From Pontederia crassipes (Eukaryota; Streptophyta; Magnoliopsida; Commelinales; Pontederiaceae), in the NCBI GenBank assembly GCA_030549335.1, contig CM060196.1, positions 70,144,139 to 70,208,138 of the forward strand: 64,000 nucleotides of DNA, in the 5' to 3' direction. The notes under the pieces were generated by a model that was not told the DNA's origin, ran no database searches, and was given only the letters and a program-made list of their open reading frames with translations. The translations under genes were made by a program, and so were the position numbers. Position 1 is the stretch's first letter, and each line of letters starts with the position of its first letter. This document shows positions 13,306 to 25,935 of the stretch, in pieces.

Positions 13306-13499
13306 CAGTAGTACGTTAATATGTGACAATGAAGATGACATGAAGTTAGAAAGATTCTGAGTTCTCCATGAAGCATCATTTTGGTAAAAATGAACTCAGT
13401 CGTACATACACTCAGACACAAGCGATGCTTACTAGGCTGCGTATAAAATATTGGAGGAACAAAGCATGTGGAAACCAAATTATAAAGTCCTAAAGAGAG

Positions 13500-13690
13500 C
13501 AATAATATGTGAATAACATAAGACTGGGTTGCGGTCCATTTAGGAATAAGTCTTATAAGAAGTATTAGATGAATATTATAAGTCTGGGTTACGATCCATT
13601 TGAAAAGTACAATGAAGTATAAGGATGTAATAATAAGCCTGGGTTGCGATCTATTTGGGAAGTACACATATGTATAAGAATGAACAAATA
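13500..13690 (+). repeat. Three-copy ~60-bp tandem repeat
   Basis: Three units share the core GGGTTGCGATCCATTTGG (starts near 13,527, 13,587 and 13,642, with 1-3 changes each). It lies where integrase should be. Confidence 0.65.
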
Positions 13691-13808
13691 GTAATGGCAT
13701 AAACATGGAGATACAAAAATATGCCCTAAGTACCCAGCATGTTAAGGTGGAAAAAGTAGAGCATAAAAAATTCTATGAGATGATGATTCATGGCGTTAAG
13801 AATTCGTC

Positions 13809-14019
13809 GACTTGACTTTTGCTAAGTATCTAACGCATATAGTAGATCACAAAGTGCAATGTCAGAAGAACAAGGATGTCCCCATGGTCAGAATAGCTTG
13901 ACGTCACCACCAGGGCGATGACGCAACATGGGAGCTCGATTCAGAAATGTGCCAAGAATTCCCTCACCTTTTCGGTAAACCCTCTACCTAGTACAAAATT
14001 CGAGGACGAATTTTCTTTT
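13809..14019 (+). pseudogene. Integrase C-terminus and chromodomain remnant
   Basis: A single frame matches the conserved Tekay C-terminus: a DLTF...HIVDHKV block, the chromodomain core VPMVRIA, an in-frame TGA where Trp is expected, then DDATWELDSEM and EFPHLFGK. The normal stop TAG follows at about 13,996. The second family copy has a TGA at the same place (minus strand, near 58,600). Confidence 0.8.
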
Positions 14020-14032
14020 AAGGGGGTAAGAA
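14020..14032 (+). other. Polypurine tract
   Basis: AAGGGGGTAAGAA lies directly before the 3' LTR and would prime plus-strand DNA synthesis. Confidence 0.75.
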
Positions 14033-16349
14033 TATAACGACCAGCAAAGGAAAGATAAAAAAACAAAGAAACAAAAGGATAACGTGATGGACCCCTGGCT
14101 AGAAAAAGGGATAAAAAAAATCCATATCCTAATCAAAGTTGGGAAAGGAAAGGGGGATTAAATTTGATTTCATTAAATCAGATTAGGAGAGGAGGTTATA
14201 AAACAAAATTTCATTAAACATTTTTCCTTTCTAAAAAAAAAAACTCATGACCCCTGTTTGACCTTCCTCTCGCCCCTCGTACGTGAGCAAAAGCAGGACG
14301 CCGCCGCTCGTCGTTCGTGGTGCAAACGTAGGCAGAATCCCTTTTCCCTTCTAATCAAATCCTTCTGCAATTTCTCATGTTGCCCTCTGCACCGATTGGT
14401 TTGCAGGCAGCGAAGGAGAGGACGAACAGGGCAGAACACGTAGGAAAATAGGGGGGTTCCTGTTGAGCGATTTTCCGACGAACCAACGCAAGGATTAATC
14501 GCGAACCGAGGTGGGTGAATCGAAATCACCTTGCATGACCTTTGAATTATCCAAATTCATACCCTAATCGTTATGACAAGAAAAGAATATGACTAGGGTT
14601 CAAGTTATCGTTGTTAGTTGTTTGATTTCTTGGATTCTTTGTTTGGTTGATTGTTTGCATGCATAATTATTTCTATTTGATCTATTCCTGTATTATTGAT
14701 TGCTAGGATGTAGGATTTAGGATAGGACGAAAGTACGTAGAGGGGATTCATAGGTTTTTTTTAATTATCTTTTTATTGAGATTGCTACTGTTAGATTAAA
14801 AAAAAAGTGTTACGATGGTTTATAAAAAAATAGATTACATCATGGAAGAAAAAAACAAATGATTGCTCGAAGAAAAAAAATTCGGCCAGCAGTATTTTGC
14901 ACCGAAGGAAAAAAAAGAGAGAGTTTCCGCACGGAGTGAAATATTAATCTTTCAACTCCAAAATATTGCGCAAGTGGAAATCCAGTTTTCCCATGCTGAT
15001 CGTAAGGGGAAAGAGAAGATAGATAAAAAAAATGAGGAATAATGTTGGTTCATTGTACAGAGCCAATCAAGAGAGAGAATAAAAGGTTTGGCCGAAGTCA
15101 TGGGGAGAGATCAAATAAAAAAAAGAGAAAAGGAATTTCAAAGAGGAAATTCCTTTGTTGAATTCCCCTGCCAGCGAGAAAAGAATAGAGAAAAAAAAAT
15201 TATAGAGATATTTCCTTCTTGAATTTCTTGAAGAAGAAGAACCGAAAGTAATTATATTAATTGATTAATTTAATAATCAATTTTATAATAATTATTTTGT
15301 TGTTATTATTATTGGAATATGATATATGGATTGTATTATTATTGATTTGTCTTTATTTACCTCATACCGATTTCCAGTAACTTTTTATTAAATTTATTAA
15401 TTAATTATCTTTTTAAATCTGAATGTTGCCTATGTACAATTGATCCTATTTTCCTGACCCTACAGAGATCCCTCACTGGTTTCCAAGATCTATTCTCTCA
15501 TTGATTTATTTTCTTATTGATCTCATCGTATTCATTAAACAAAGAACAAAGAGCTACAAGTTATTCAAAGTGATTAATAAGATAGTATGAAAGATTAACA
15601 ATGGGTTGCCAGTCCAAGCCAAGTGCATCAAGATAAGGGTCGCTCCCTTGGTCATGGTTTGATCACCCACTGACCCGCACAAGGCCGTATCGTTTGCTGG
15701 GCATACCCCAAGAATTAAATGCACCTAAAGTCACCCTGATTGCTAATTAATAACCAAGATCAAGAAGCAAGTTCAAGTCAAGTCAAACATGTCATGATTC
15801 CAAGTTTAATATATATTATTGATCCTCATGATTCATGATATCTACTGATCTTATTCTCATTATGATCTATGATACTGATACGTTATCTTTCACGTTCAAG
15901 TTAAGCATGATTATTTACCGCTGATTATTATATTCATGTCATGCATTGTATATCACGTGGTTCCCCACTAGGCTGTAAAGCTTACGGGAGGAACTCCTCC
16001 CCTGTGTCTGATTTCCACAGGACTAGGTCAGTGACATGGTGGAGTAGGCGTGTGGTGATGAAGTTCTGGCGATAAGACGGCACATGAACCATAGGGCTTT
16101 TAGAGTGTTATTTAGTTTTCATTTACCTTCCGCATTTTAGATTCATGATGTAGAACCTATTTTATTTTCTTCGCAATGATATAACCACTTTTAGACTTCC
16201 GCATATTTAAAGTTATCTTTTATCTTTATCTCTTTTCTTCCGATGACGTATCTCGATTCTTGACTGAGATATGGTCAAAGTCATAGCATGCCGTAGCGTC
16301 TTCAGGTTGGTCTTCGCCACGTGGCGGGGGTTGATTTGAGGGCGTTACA
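14033..16349 (+). repeat. 3' LTR of the Tekay-like element
   Basis: It is the same length as the 5' LTR (2,317 bp), with scattered single-base and small A-run differences, and is followed by GTCAT. Confidence 0.92.
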
Positions 16350-16354
16350 GTCAT

Positions 16355-16900
16355 CTTTCATAGTTTTACTATTTTTAGATGTTAACTTTTTCAGCCACAT
16401 GGATCGCTCACATTCCCTCAATATATGATGCATAACTATCACTAGATATGTACATTTGACAATAATACAAGATAATTAAATATGTATCTTGATATCATCA
16501 TAATATCACATCTAATAAATAAGATAGTTATAATATCACTCAATCTACCCATTATGGTTAAAGGAAATGTAATATCTCACAATCTTTTCTACCATAATTA
16601 ACAAATTAGTTAGGTCACAAATCATGCTTCACTTAACTAATTCTAATAATCTCCCACTTGGAGACTAATTTGTTTGAGATTGAGATTCATATGCTTATAC
16701 CCGAACTCTGGATGGCTCCTTCCTACAACTAATTATGAAGGAAAAATTAAGGTTGCATAGAACCTCAATTTTTTTTTGTGATCGCCACCATACTCTTCCT
16801 TGATCATGTACATGTTGTGCAAAGTCTTTTTACATTTAGATAATTCTATCAATACACAAGTTTTATTCTTGTACACAAGTTTATTTCATCCTACATTGCT
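16355..16900 (-). repeat. Long inverted repeat, left arm, inner part (copia 3' end)
   Basis: The reverse complement matches 17009-17460. On the minus strand it reads as a copia 3' end: coding remnants, then a purine tract AAGTGGGAGATTATTAG near 16,635-16,655, then LTR. About 110 bp of spacer separates it from the right arm. Confidence 0.75.
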
Positions 16901-17008
16901 ACATATGAGGTACATTTTTTTTTAGGATTTTATGTTGCTAACTGATGTTGGTGAATCAAAATATTTTGGGACAGTCTTAAAAGTTGATTCAGTCAAGTGA
17001 GAATTAAC

Positions 17009-17870
17009 ATTGCAGGATGAAATAAACTTTTTTACAAGAATAAAACTTGCATCGATAGAATTATCTAAAGGTAAAAAATATTACACAACAATGGTCACAA
17101 AAAATTGAAGTTATGAGCAACCTTAGTTTTCCTTCACAATTAGTTGCAGGAGGGAGCCATCAGGACTTCGGGTATAAGTATATGAATAAATATCAAGTGA
17201 ATTAGTCTCCAAGTGAGAGATTATTAGAATTAGTTAGGTGAAGCATAATTTCTGACCTAACTAATTTGTTAATTATTGTAAGAAAGATTGTGAGAGATTA
17301 TATTTCCTTGTAACCATAAAGGGTAGTTGAGTGATATCATAATGATATCGGGATAAATATTTAATTATCTTGTATTGTCTATGGCTCAAACCTGGTGATG
17401 ATTATACATCATATATTGAGGGAATGTGAGCAATGCATGTGTCTGAAAAAGTTCAGACATCATATGAGCAATCTCCGAACGATATAAAATTTGTATGCCT
17501 TTCTCTGTGTGTAATTTCTTATTAATCTTATGATTTGGGAAAATTATATACGACTTTTTGCTATATTTAACATGCATTTATCGATATTTTTCTATATTTT
17601 AATGCATATTTATGCGTATAATGGTGATTTTTTAATTTTATAAATTTCTCTACATCATTTTATTTTAAATAGAAATTTAATTCTTTATGAATATATTATT
17701 CTTGTTTTCTTTCATTTTTTTTGTGTATTTACAACATTCCGGAATATGGAGATTTTTTGGAGGCGAAAGATTCATTGGAGAAGAAAACTAGAACATATTA
17801 TGCAAGAAGACGCCAAATGAGAGCACACCCAGTGAAATCACTTTCATCCTTTGAAGCAGTCTCTCACAAG
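17009..17870 (+). repeat. Long inverted repeat, right arm (copia 3' end and LTR)
   Basis: It is uninterrupted. Inner part: remnants of a copia 3' coding region, the purine tract near 17,200-17,216 and the LTR start ATTAGAATTAG. Outer part: AT-rich sequence running into a 71-codon open frame. It pairs with 16355-16900 and with 7700-8111. Arms are roughly 80% alike by eye, so the inverted arrangement is older than the Tekay-like insertion. Confidence 0.75.
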
Positions 17871-17933
17871 AATGCAAATACATGTCCTGACCATGCAGTT
17901 TTCCACAACAACAAGAAAGATTTCAAAAACTGA
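17721..17933 (+). other. Short open frame, possible captured exon, function unknown
   Basis: About 70 codons with a mixed, non-repetitive composition (EYGDFLEAKD...YYARRRQ...SSFEAVSHKN). It does not resemble retroelement proteins I know, and the matching region of the left arm is decayed. A second possible coding piece follows the 540-bp repeat at 18,594-18,677 (Lys/Ser-rich, ending TAA). These could be exons of a broken host gene. I cannot assign a family. Confidence 0.25.
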
Positions 17934-18059
17934 AAAGGTGCTACAAAACAATGTTTTAAAAATTGATTCGAACCAATCGTGAATCAATTATAAATTCGGT
18001 CCGATTCATCATTAAAATGGAAAATTATAAAAATCAAATTGGCTAAAAAATCAAGTTGT

Positions 18060-18593
18060 ACTGGTTTAAATCAGATTCAACTAGAGTTTGTAGTATAAGA
18101 TATGATATGAGGAAAGAGAGGTTTTCATTAGATATGGAGAGAGAGGAGAGAGAATGAGACTAGCAGGAGAGAGAGAGAAGGATATGAAGAGAGTGGGAGG
18201 ATTTTATGGGATACGGACAGAGGAGTTTATAGAGAGGAAGAAAAAGTGGCGGAGAAATAGGACTAAATTGAGGAGAGAGAGAGAAAAAAAGGAGAGATTT
18301 TAAAATAAGAAAATAAAAGAAAAATGTAATGAAGAAAATAAATAAAAGAGGACAAAATATATTTATGATTTTAGATGAAAATAAATTTAAATTATTATAT
18401 TAGTAATAATATATCTAATAAGGTAAGATTATTATTTAATCTAACATTTTGTAATATATAATAATTCTTAAATTGATTTAATTATTTTGTAATAATTTAT
18501 ATATTATATTACTCTTAAATAATTAGTAATAATATTATTATATAAAATTTTGGTTCAATTAATTAAAATTCCATTGAACTAGTTGGACCTCAA
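18060..18593 (+). repeat. 540-bp dispersed repeat, copy 2
   Basis: It is near-identical to 962-1502. Here the flanks form a short inverted pair (TCAAGTTG before, CAACTTGA after), which suggests terminal inverted repeats of a small DNA transposon. Confidence 0.7.
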
Positions 18594-18849
18594 CTTGAAA
18601 AGAACAAAGAAGCAAGTGCATACATAGTTAGACAATCTCTCTCTTTGGCTGGTCATGCTAACAAAGGAGAGAAGCTGTAATGATTTTTTTTCTTTTATTT
18701 TTTGTTTTCAGTAATTCTTAAAGCATTGTATATAGTAAAAAATAGTGTACATTAATTACTCTGATTCAATTATGGGTGGAGATGTTAATTAGTTAGGTTT
18801 GAGTATAACTTAATTTTAAATATTTGATACGATGAATTTAATATACGTG

Positions 18850-18875
<26 letters not shown>
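18594..18875. other. Spacer with (TA)n microsatellite
   Basis: AT-rich sequence ending in an uninterrupted (AT)n run, about 18,850-18,875. The solo LTR inserted in this run. Apart from the possible coding piece at its start nothing else is visible. Confidence 0.5.
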
Positions 18876-18880
<5 letters not shown>

Positions 18881-20430
18881 CGTTGTATTTGTAACAATAA
18901 AATTTGCTAGCAAGTGCACTAGTCGCTCAAGTAATATAGTGATAGGAGTAAGAGTGTCGAACCTACGAGGAATATTATTAATTCAATATCTGGATTTATA
19001 AATTAATAAGAGAGGAAAAACATGGATTTTTGGAAAGAAGTTTTATGAAATAAAATAAGGAAAATAAGATAAATATAAGATAATGGTGTTGAAGTTGGGC
19101 CTTAGGATGAAAATAGATCAGGATAAATATTTGAACCATAAAAGATAAATTTAATCTTTAAAGATGGATTAAGAATTTTTTCAGGTTATTAATTTACAAG
19201 ATTAACATCACAGAGTCCACAAGGTAATTCTGCTATTTAATCCGGTAAATCAAACTATCTTAAATTTAATCAAATCTAAAGTTCCACAAACTGGTATTCG
19301 TCAGATAAGATTAAAATTAAGATGCATTAATATGAAAATCTTAGACTATTAATCACTCCACAAACTAGTTAGATTAACAGACCACATAAACTTGATTCTC
19401 CACACACTAGTTATCAAATTTATGTCAATTATTAATTTCACATAAAATCAATTAATTTAATTAATGAATTCTGAAATCAAATAATCCACAAACTGGTAAG
19501 TACTCAATTCAGAAATCTAAGTAATTAAATTAAAAGCATTAAGCACAATTAACTAACTGATCAGAAAAGATTAAAACAAATAATATATGGTCCAAATAGT
19601 TTCCCTTCAATAATAATCTCCTAACATGAAATAAATAAAAATATGGAATTCATCCTAGAAATTCTGGAGAGATAATAATAAAATAATAATAATTGGAAGA
19701 ATTACACCCAAATAGATAAAAGTCGAAGCTTCGGATCAGACAGTCGGGCAGCCTCTCGGACTTGATTAGGGTCACGATCAACTTCCAGCCGTCGCACCTC
19801 TCTCCTCTTGGTCGTAGCCTGCAGAGCTCATGACTCGCCGTGGAAGAAAACCTGAACTTCAGAGCACACCTTGAAACGATGGATTCTTCACGTATTTATA
19901 GGGTGCGGACGGCCTTCAATTTTATCTCGGCCGTAACATCGTACTGTTGATTTTAAAATTATGAGATAAACTCGACCAAAGATAGATCCTTTTATCATTA
20001 CGCCCAAAGATAAATCTTTCTTATCTTTACTCCCTTTGAATCTCGGCCGTAAGGAAAGAACTAAATCTTAACTCCCAAAGAGATAAAATTCATTTTACTC
20101 CCTTCAAATCTCATCCAAAACGGCTTGGGTGTAAAGCCAAATCTCGGCCAAAATGACTTGGAGGTAAAGCCAAATCTCGGCCGTAATGGTAAATTCTTCG
20201 AAATTTCGGTCGATACGGCACAATCCATCTAAATCTCGATTTTTCCTGCAAAATAATTATCAAAATTTAGTTAATCCATCCACAATTAAAATATTCAGAG
20301 AATTAATAATTGAAATTAATAAATCCGAAATTACGATTAAAAGTGACTAAAAATGATGCATGCCATGAATAAATTACAGAAAAATTAACTAAAATAATAA
20401 TCTAAAATATGTTATATTTTGCATGCATCA
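18876..20430 (-). mobile_element. Solo LTR, Tat/Athila-like (TGATGC...GCATCA family)
   Basis: 1,555 bp, ending TGATGCG and GCATGCATCA, flanked by ATATA on both sides (18871-18875 and 20431-20435). The same LTR occurs at 47,984-49,893 and, in pieces, at 52,173-56,780. By comparison with those it reads on the minus strand. There is no internal region, as expected after LTR-LTR recombination. It contains the same CGGCC repeat zone (about 19,900-20,230) upstream of a minus-strand TATAAATA (near 19,894-19,901). Confidence 0.88.
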
Positions 20431-20466
20431 ATATATATTAAAAATATTTCTTTAAATTAAGGCTCC

Positions 20467-20853
20467 CGAAGGAATTGGTAATAAATAAACAAGGGTATTA
20501 TCAAAATACCTCGCAGCGAATGATGGATTGCCGAAGACTTTTCTACGTTATTTTGGACTCGTCGTCGGAAACTCGATCACGTACGGAAAGAGAACACATT
20601 CCACAATCCAAAGTACCCGAACATCGTCGGAATGCGGCAAGACATCGACAATCGGACAATGAAGATGGTACCGAAGTCTTGGCTTATATGCACTACGTAC
20701 AATATCACAAGCACACACAAAGAAGACTGAATGTCTTCTATTTATAGGGGTGCATTACATAGTTAACATAACTACATTCATGTAGTAATGTAATCGGTGG
20801 TTACTGTAACCAAATGTATGGCCCAATTATGAGCATACTGCACATGTCCAACA
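20467..20853 (-). repeat. 3' LTR of the old copia element
   Basis: It aligns with 31878-32239 with roughly one base in four changed, so the insertion is old. A minus-strand TATAAATA box lies at about 20,737-20,744. Confidence 0.7.
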
Positions 20854-20866
20854 ATCTCCCACTCGC

Positions 20867-23800
20867 ACATAATGGGTCGATACCCATATACAATTTCACG
20901 AGTACATCCACAACTTATGAAAAACTCTAACTTATTAGGAATACATAGTCATTCAAGCACTTGAGAGTCTATACTATGACATGTTAGTGATACATAATTG
21001 TTCGATCAATTTGAGAGTCAAAGTTATGACCACATAATTACTCAATCAATGTGTGAGTGCATGCTATATCTTCTCAATGTTATATAGTTGTTCAACTACC
21101 ATGTGAGTCAATACTATGATTTATCAATAATACATAGTCGTTCAAGCATCCATGTTACTCGTTTTGCATTAAAAACACCTTGCTTGCACACTCCAAATAA
21201 CACACGTCTTATCATGCATGGTTTTGATTGATTCATATTTGTATGTTTATGTATTTGACCAATTGCATTATAAATACATTGCAGTACCAGTGAATCTTCC
21301 TCTCGTCCTCATATTTCTTAGTTCTAAGTCAATTGCTTTCCTAGTCTTGGTCCAATGGACCGCATACATTTTTAGCATTTGAGTACCTCGCTAAAGTAGC
21401 AATAATAACTCATTACTTTAAAATATAGTCAAGAGTCTAAGGGTAATATATGGACTTGTTCAGTCCTTAAAGACTCACGCGCTGACGAACATTACAAATT
21501 ATTCGTCAAGTCTTAGGGTCGACTTAACATACTAAGTCTATAATCAAGTATTGCGGTGGTGACTCCCACTGAAAGAGTGTATACCATATACTCATAACAC
21601 CGTACAGACTAATGTCTAGATGTCTACCCACGACTTCTGACCTAAGTCCTCCCACTAATCGCCTAAGAATTGGCGCTCGAGATCTCACATCTAGCTTCTC
21701 TTATTAGGCTACACAGAGTTATATATAAACACGTATCATCTTTTCGAACATAACAAGGTGATCTTAGATTATTCTACATGCATTACAAAAAATATTAACT
21801 AACTCAATAAAATTTACATAATTTTACTCATCGTAAGAAGATTTTAGAATGCATCATCACATAAGCTCTGCGCACGTTAATACGTTATTCGAACATGCTT
21901 AGTAAGTATCACATACTTATAGGTGTACTCATCAATTGTATCTTCTTCACATTGTCAAGACATCCTAGACATGAATGTACTTTCCCTTATAATGGTCCAT
22001 CCTTTTATCAAACAATAGTGACATACTTATTGCAACAAAGGGCATATTTGACTATTGTCAATACAAAGAGTAAAAGAAGTTACTTAACCATAGAGCTTCA
22101 TATCATTATTGAGTATAACATAAACTCAATTTTTATAGTTAACAACTTTATATAGCTTTGCTTTAGCAAAATTTTTGCAACGATGTCATTCTATAACATG
22201 AAGACATAATGGAAGATAGACTTTTAATTTTCTTATTAATATCGTCATTCTAAAATGCGTCTATTTATTAAGCAATTTATAATTCGATCTCCATCATAGC
22301 GCAAAATGAGAGTCAACATGCCCATAAGGTGTCTCATTATTCTCTTAATCGCCATCCAATATAGATGCCCTGTATAAATATGTAAATTCATCATTTGGTC
22401 AATGACACAAATATGAGATCGTTCAACTTATTGTGCATGTTTGATAACCGATCATACTTACAAAAGGATATTTTCTTTTGTTATTTATAGAGTCTTAGAA
22501 TTTTATAAGATTTAAATTTATCTATTGTAATAAGGGTATCGTTGGGTTTAGGGTTCTCCGCATAATGTTCAATTCGTCTTTATAGCAAACGACTCTTGCC
22601 ACAAAACAATAAATTTACTTGAACAATTCTTATATAAATTTCACACCCGGTGTGAATAACTGTCTCACCCATGCTATTTCTATAGAAAGACATTAAATTC
22701 TTCATTAATATAAGAAATCCCTTATTATTTCTAACTATACATAACATGGCTTCACATATAATGTCATGAATATTTATTCATAAAAAATGGATATACTAAA
22801 TTCATAAATGGATCATGGCAAACTACATATTGCGCTAAATACTTTTATATTTAAGCATTCAAATAGCTCTATGTAATTTTCATCTAATAGTGAAACAATA
22901 GCTAGACTTCTGACGAACGAGAAAAAAATATTATAATTTCTCTATAATCAGCACTCCTTTTGTGATTGTTACTTTTCGTCACTTTTAAATCTCTTACCAT
23001 CCATATCGACTAATTTCAAGACAAGACTAATGATTTAACAAGTCATTGACTTGATTTTTTTTCTTTAGACACTAACTCTTTACATTAATTCTTTTTCTTT
23101 ATCTAGGCCGAGAGAACTTCCATCACTTATTTTAGGCTCATATTCATTTCATATAGTCATTTGACATTGACAACGTGAAACACAACATAATCATGAGTTG
23201 ACTCATGTTTCAATAAATGAACACTAATGAGTTGACTCATGTTTCAATAAATGAACATTAATCATGAGTTGACTATGAATTGCTCCCACTCGGAGTGATG
23301 TGTGAGAAGAGAATATAGACAAATCACAAATCAATTTGTATACATTGTTAATTCTTAATCTTCAAATTCTAAAGTGAAGATGTTAGATAATGTCTCATCT
23401 CTATTTGATATTTCAGTAACATTTATGCAGCATTAATAACAATATTCCAAATATAACATTGAAATTTTATTTACGCCATAGGTAGATTATGGTTTCATTG
23501 TATCCGTAGCGCTTATAACTGTGAAATATAGGTAGACGCATAACTATATAGATTTCATCACTAGACAATCTGAATAAGTTTCAACCATTTCACATTATCA
23601 ATTTAGTCAGCAAAACATTAATCTTGCGAATATAATTGATCTCCATCTAAGTTCATAAATTTGTATAAAATAATTCATGTTACCAACTTAGATAAATCAT
23701 ATTTATGATTTATAATGCGGAAATGTAATGAAAAAAACCACATACAACCTTAGACATTCAATACAAATGAATTATTTTAATTTTCTGTTCATAAATGGTT

Positions 23801-24239
23801 TTCATCTTTTCTTACCAATTAGACATTGTCACAAAAGTAAACAAAATAACTTTAGCGATAAAATATATTTCTCAAGCTGATCTATATTTATATTTCCTAA
23901 AATAATGTCACAAATTGACTAGACAAAACTTTTGGCATAATTATTTACGTCACATATGACATAAATAGTCAACTTGAATACCTAAAGTAATTAAGATATA
24001 TAAAATCATTTTTTAAAAAAAAAATCTCATAAAGGAACTTCATTAAATACAAAATTTAATGATCAAAGGTTACGATGGAACTTCATTAAAAAATATGGTC
24101 AGGACAATCAAGGTTATGTGATGGGAGCTCTTCCTTATATTTGCAAGGTGCCAATTAAAAAATCATCACCCCTTTGACTTATCACCATAATAATTGAAAA
24201 AATATCATCACATCATATAAACATAATAACTCTTGGAGA
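20867..24239 (-). other. Internal region of the old copia element, decayed
   Basis: There are no long open frames. The part next to the LTR (20,870-21,730) resembles a copia 3' untranslated region on the minus strand. Traces of RNase H are near 22,160-22,420. The rest cannot be assigned. Confidence 0.45.
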
Positions 24240-25620
24240 CTAAATTTCTCACTAACAATATCTTTTCAGTACTTTCTTAGACATGCACATGTCACGGACC
24301 ACTCAACAAAAATTATTGTCATGATCATCATACAATTTAGATGCTTTAGTCTATTTGGACTACCTATGTTTCATTATGAAACATGTCACATTCATAATTA
24401 ACAAATATTTATGCATTCAAAGTAAACATTACATAAATCACATATATGAATGTATATTATGCACACAAATAATCATACAATTCATTTACATATAAATAAA
24501 TATTATTTGTCACACTCATATAATTAACATAAGCATGATAGTAGACATACAAATAATCACACAAATATTATCACATGTCTATCTCTACATTTATGTCACA
24601 TAAGTCTCAATCATGTACATAAATTTATATCATGCACTTCTTGTTAATTAAAAACTTATTACATAAATTTTCATCACATAAAATCATGAAATTTATTTCA
24701 TGTGTAATAAAAAAACATATATGCACATATTTTTATTCATAAATAAATATAATGTGTCATAATTAATGTGCATATTTCACATAAAAAATGTGATAAAAAT
24801 AGTTTGTGCATAACTTAATATAACTATGTGAATTAATGACTCATATATTCACATAACAAATATTATGCCTAATATGTAATCAAATTATGTGCATGAATAT
24901 TTAATTCATATGAAAATTCAATTTAAGTGTGAATACTACACTTAAAACATATCATGTAATAACACATATGAAAGAATTTTACTTAAATTCATAATCATAC
25001 GTAATGCATGACAAAATAACATGCCTATTTCATGTACTAATAAATATGCATAATACCACTAATATGCATAAAACAAATGACATGCACTATTAAGAAATTT
25101 TCCTTATTAACATTACATGATCACTTCTTTTTTAAAACAATTTCCATTTTCACATAATTATTCAGCAATACAAAATTTCATAATCAATCATAATCTGATT
25201 ATTTTGTATTAAAACTAACTAAGCACATATCACTCATACTTAAAATTAAATGTGACATGATAATTAACATACATATTAAATTATATGAAATTCACATAAT
25301 TACAAGGCATATTGTACAAAATAACATATGTATAAATGCTAAATGTGCATATTAAATGTTATGGAACTTTTCAGAAAATTATTCATAATTTTCTAATCAA
25401 TAATGTGCATAAATTAGAAATAATCTAATTTCATACATGTTTATCATGACATAATAAAATATATCAAATGCATAATAACATAAAATGCATATATTCATGT
25501 CACAAATATATCAAAAAAATTTCAAGAAAATTTTTCAGAATTTTATGAGTCGAAAAATATAATTTTCTCTTTTTTGAATATTTTCCAAGGTTTTTCTAAA
25601 TCTAATTTTCAAAAAATGTT
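24240..25620. other. Very AT-rich low-complexity tract
   Basis: About 1.4 kb dominated by short irregular repeats of CACATAAAT, ATGTGCATA and CATAATTA in both orientations, with no coding frame. It could act as a matrix-attachment-like or heterochromatic AT tract; that role is a guess. Confidence 0.5.
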
Positions 25621-25640
25621 AACTATTCAACTGGGCTGAG

Positions 25641-25935
25641 AATGGCCAAACTTGCAGCGGGCCTCAGGCCTATGCCTTTAGCCGCTGGCGCTGTGCAGCG
25701 GGCCGCGTCCCGCGCGCACGCGCAACCGTGTTACGCAGCGCGCCGCTGCCCGCTCACATGCACGCGTCTTGCGCCAGCGCCGAGTAGCGGGCCGAGGCCC
25801 GTACGCGACTCGCGCAAGCGATGCACACCGGCCGATGCCATTGCGCGTAACGCGCCAGCGGTGCGCAGCGGGCCATAGGGCTGCGCGCGTCGCGCCAGTG
25901 TGACGTGTCAGCGCAACGGGCCATAGGCCTGCGCG
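25641..25935. repeat. CpG-rich degenerate repeat block
   Basis: An abrupt change from AT-rich DNA to CpG-rich DNA. The motif GCAGCGGGCC, followed by a near-palindromic AGGCC or GGCCC, recurs at least five times (near 25,657, 25,695, 25,785, 25,865 and 25,912). It continues for about 60 bp beyond the chromovirus (31,623-31,680), which split it. Confidence 0.7.

Larger units (their letters stand above)
8112..16349 (+). mobile_element. Tekay/Del-like Ty3-gypsy chromovirus, non-autonomous, complete with both LTRs
   Basis: Two 2,317-bp LTRs (8112-10428 and 14033-16349), about 98% alike by eye, run TATAACG...CGTTACA. A GTCAT duplication flanks the element (8107-8111 and 16350-16354). A tRNA-iMet-type primer site and a 3' purine tract after a GAGGACGAATTTT block are present, both typical of the Tekay/Del clade. 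The internal region is only 3.6 kb and keeps just scraps of RT, RNase H and chromodomain, so it could move only with help from another element. Equal LTR lengths and the clean duplication indicate a fairly recent insertion. Confidence 0.93.
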
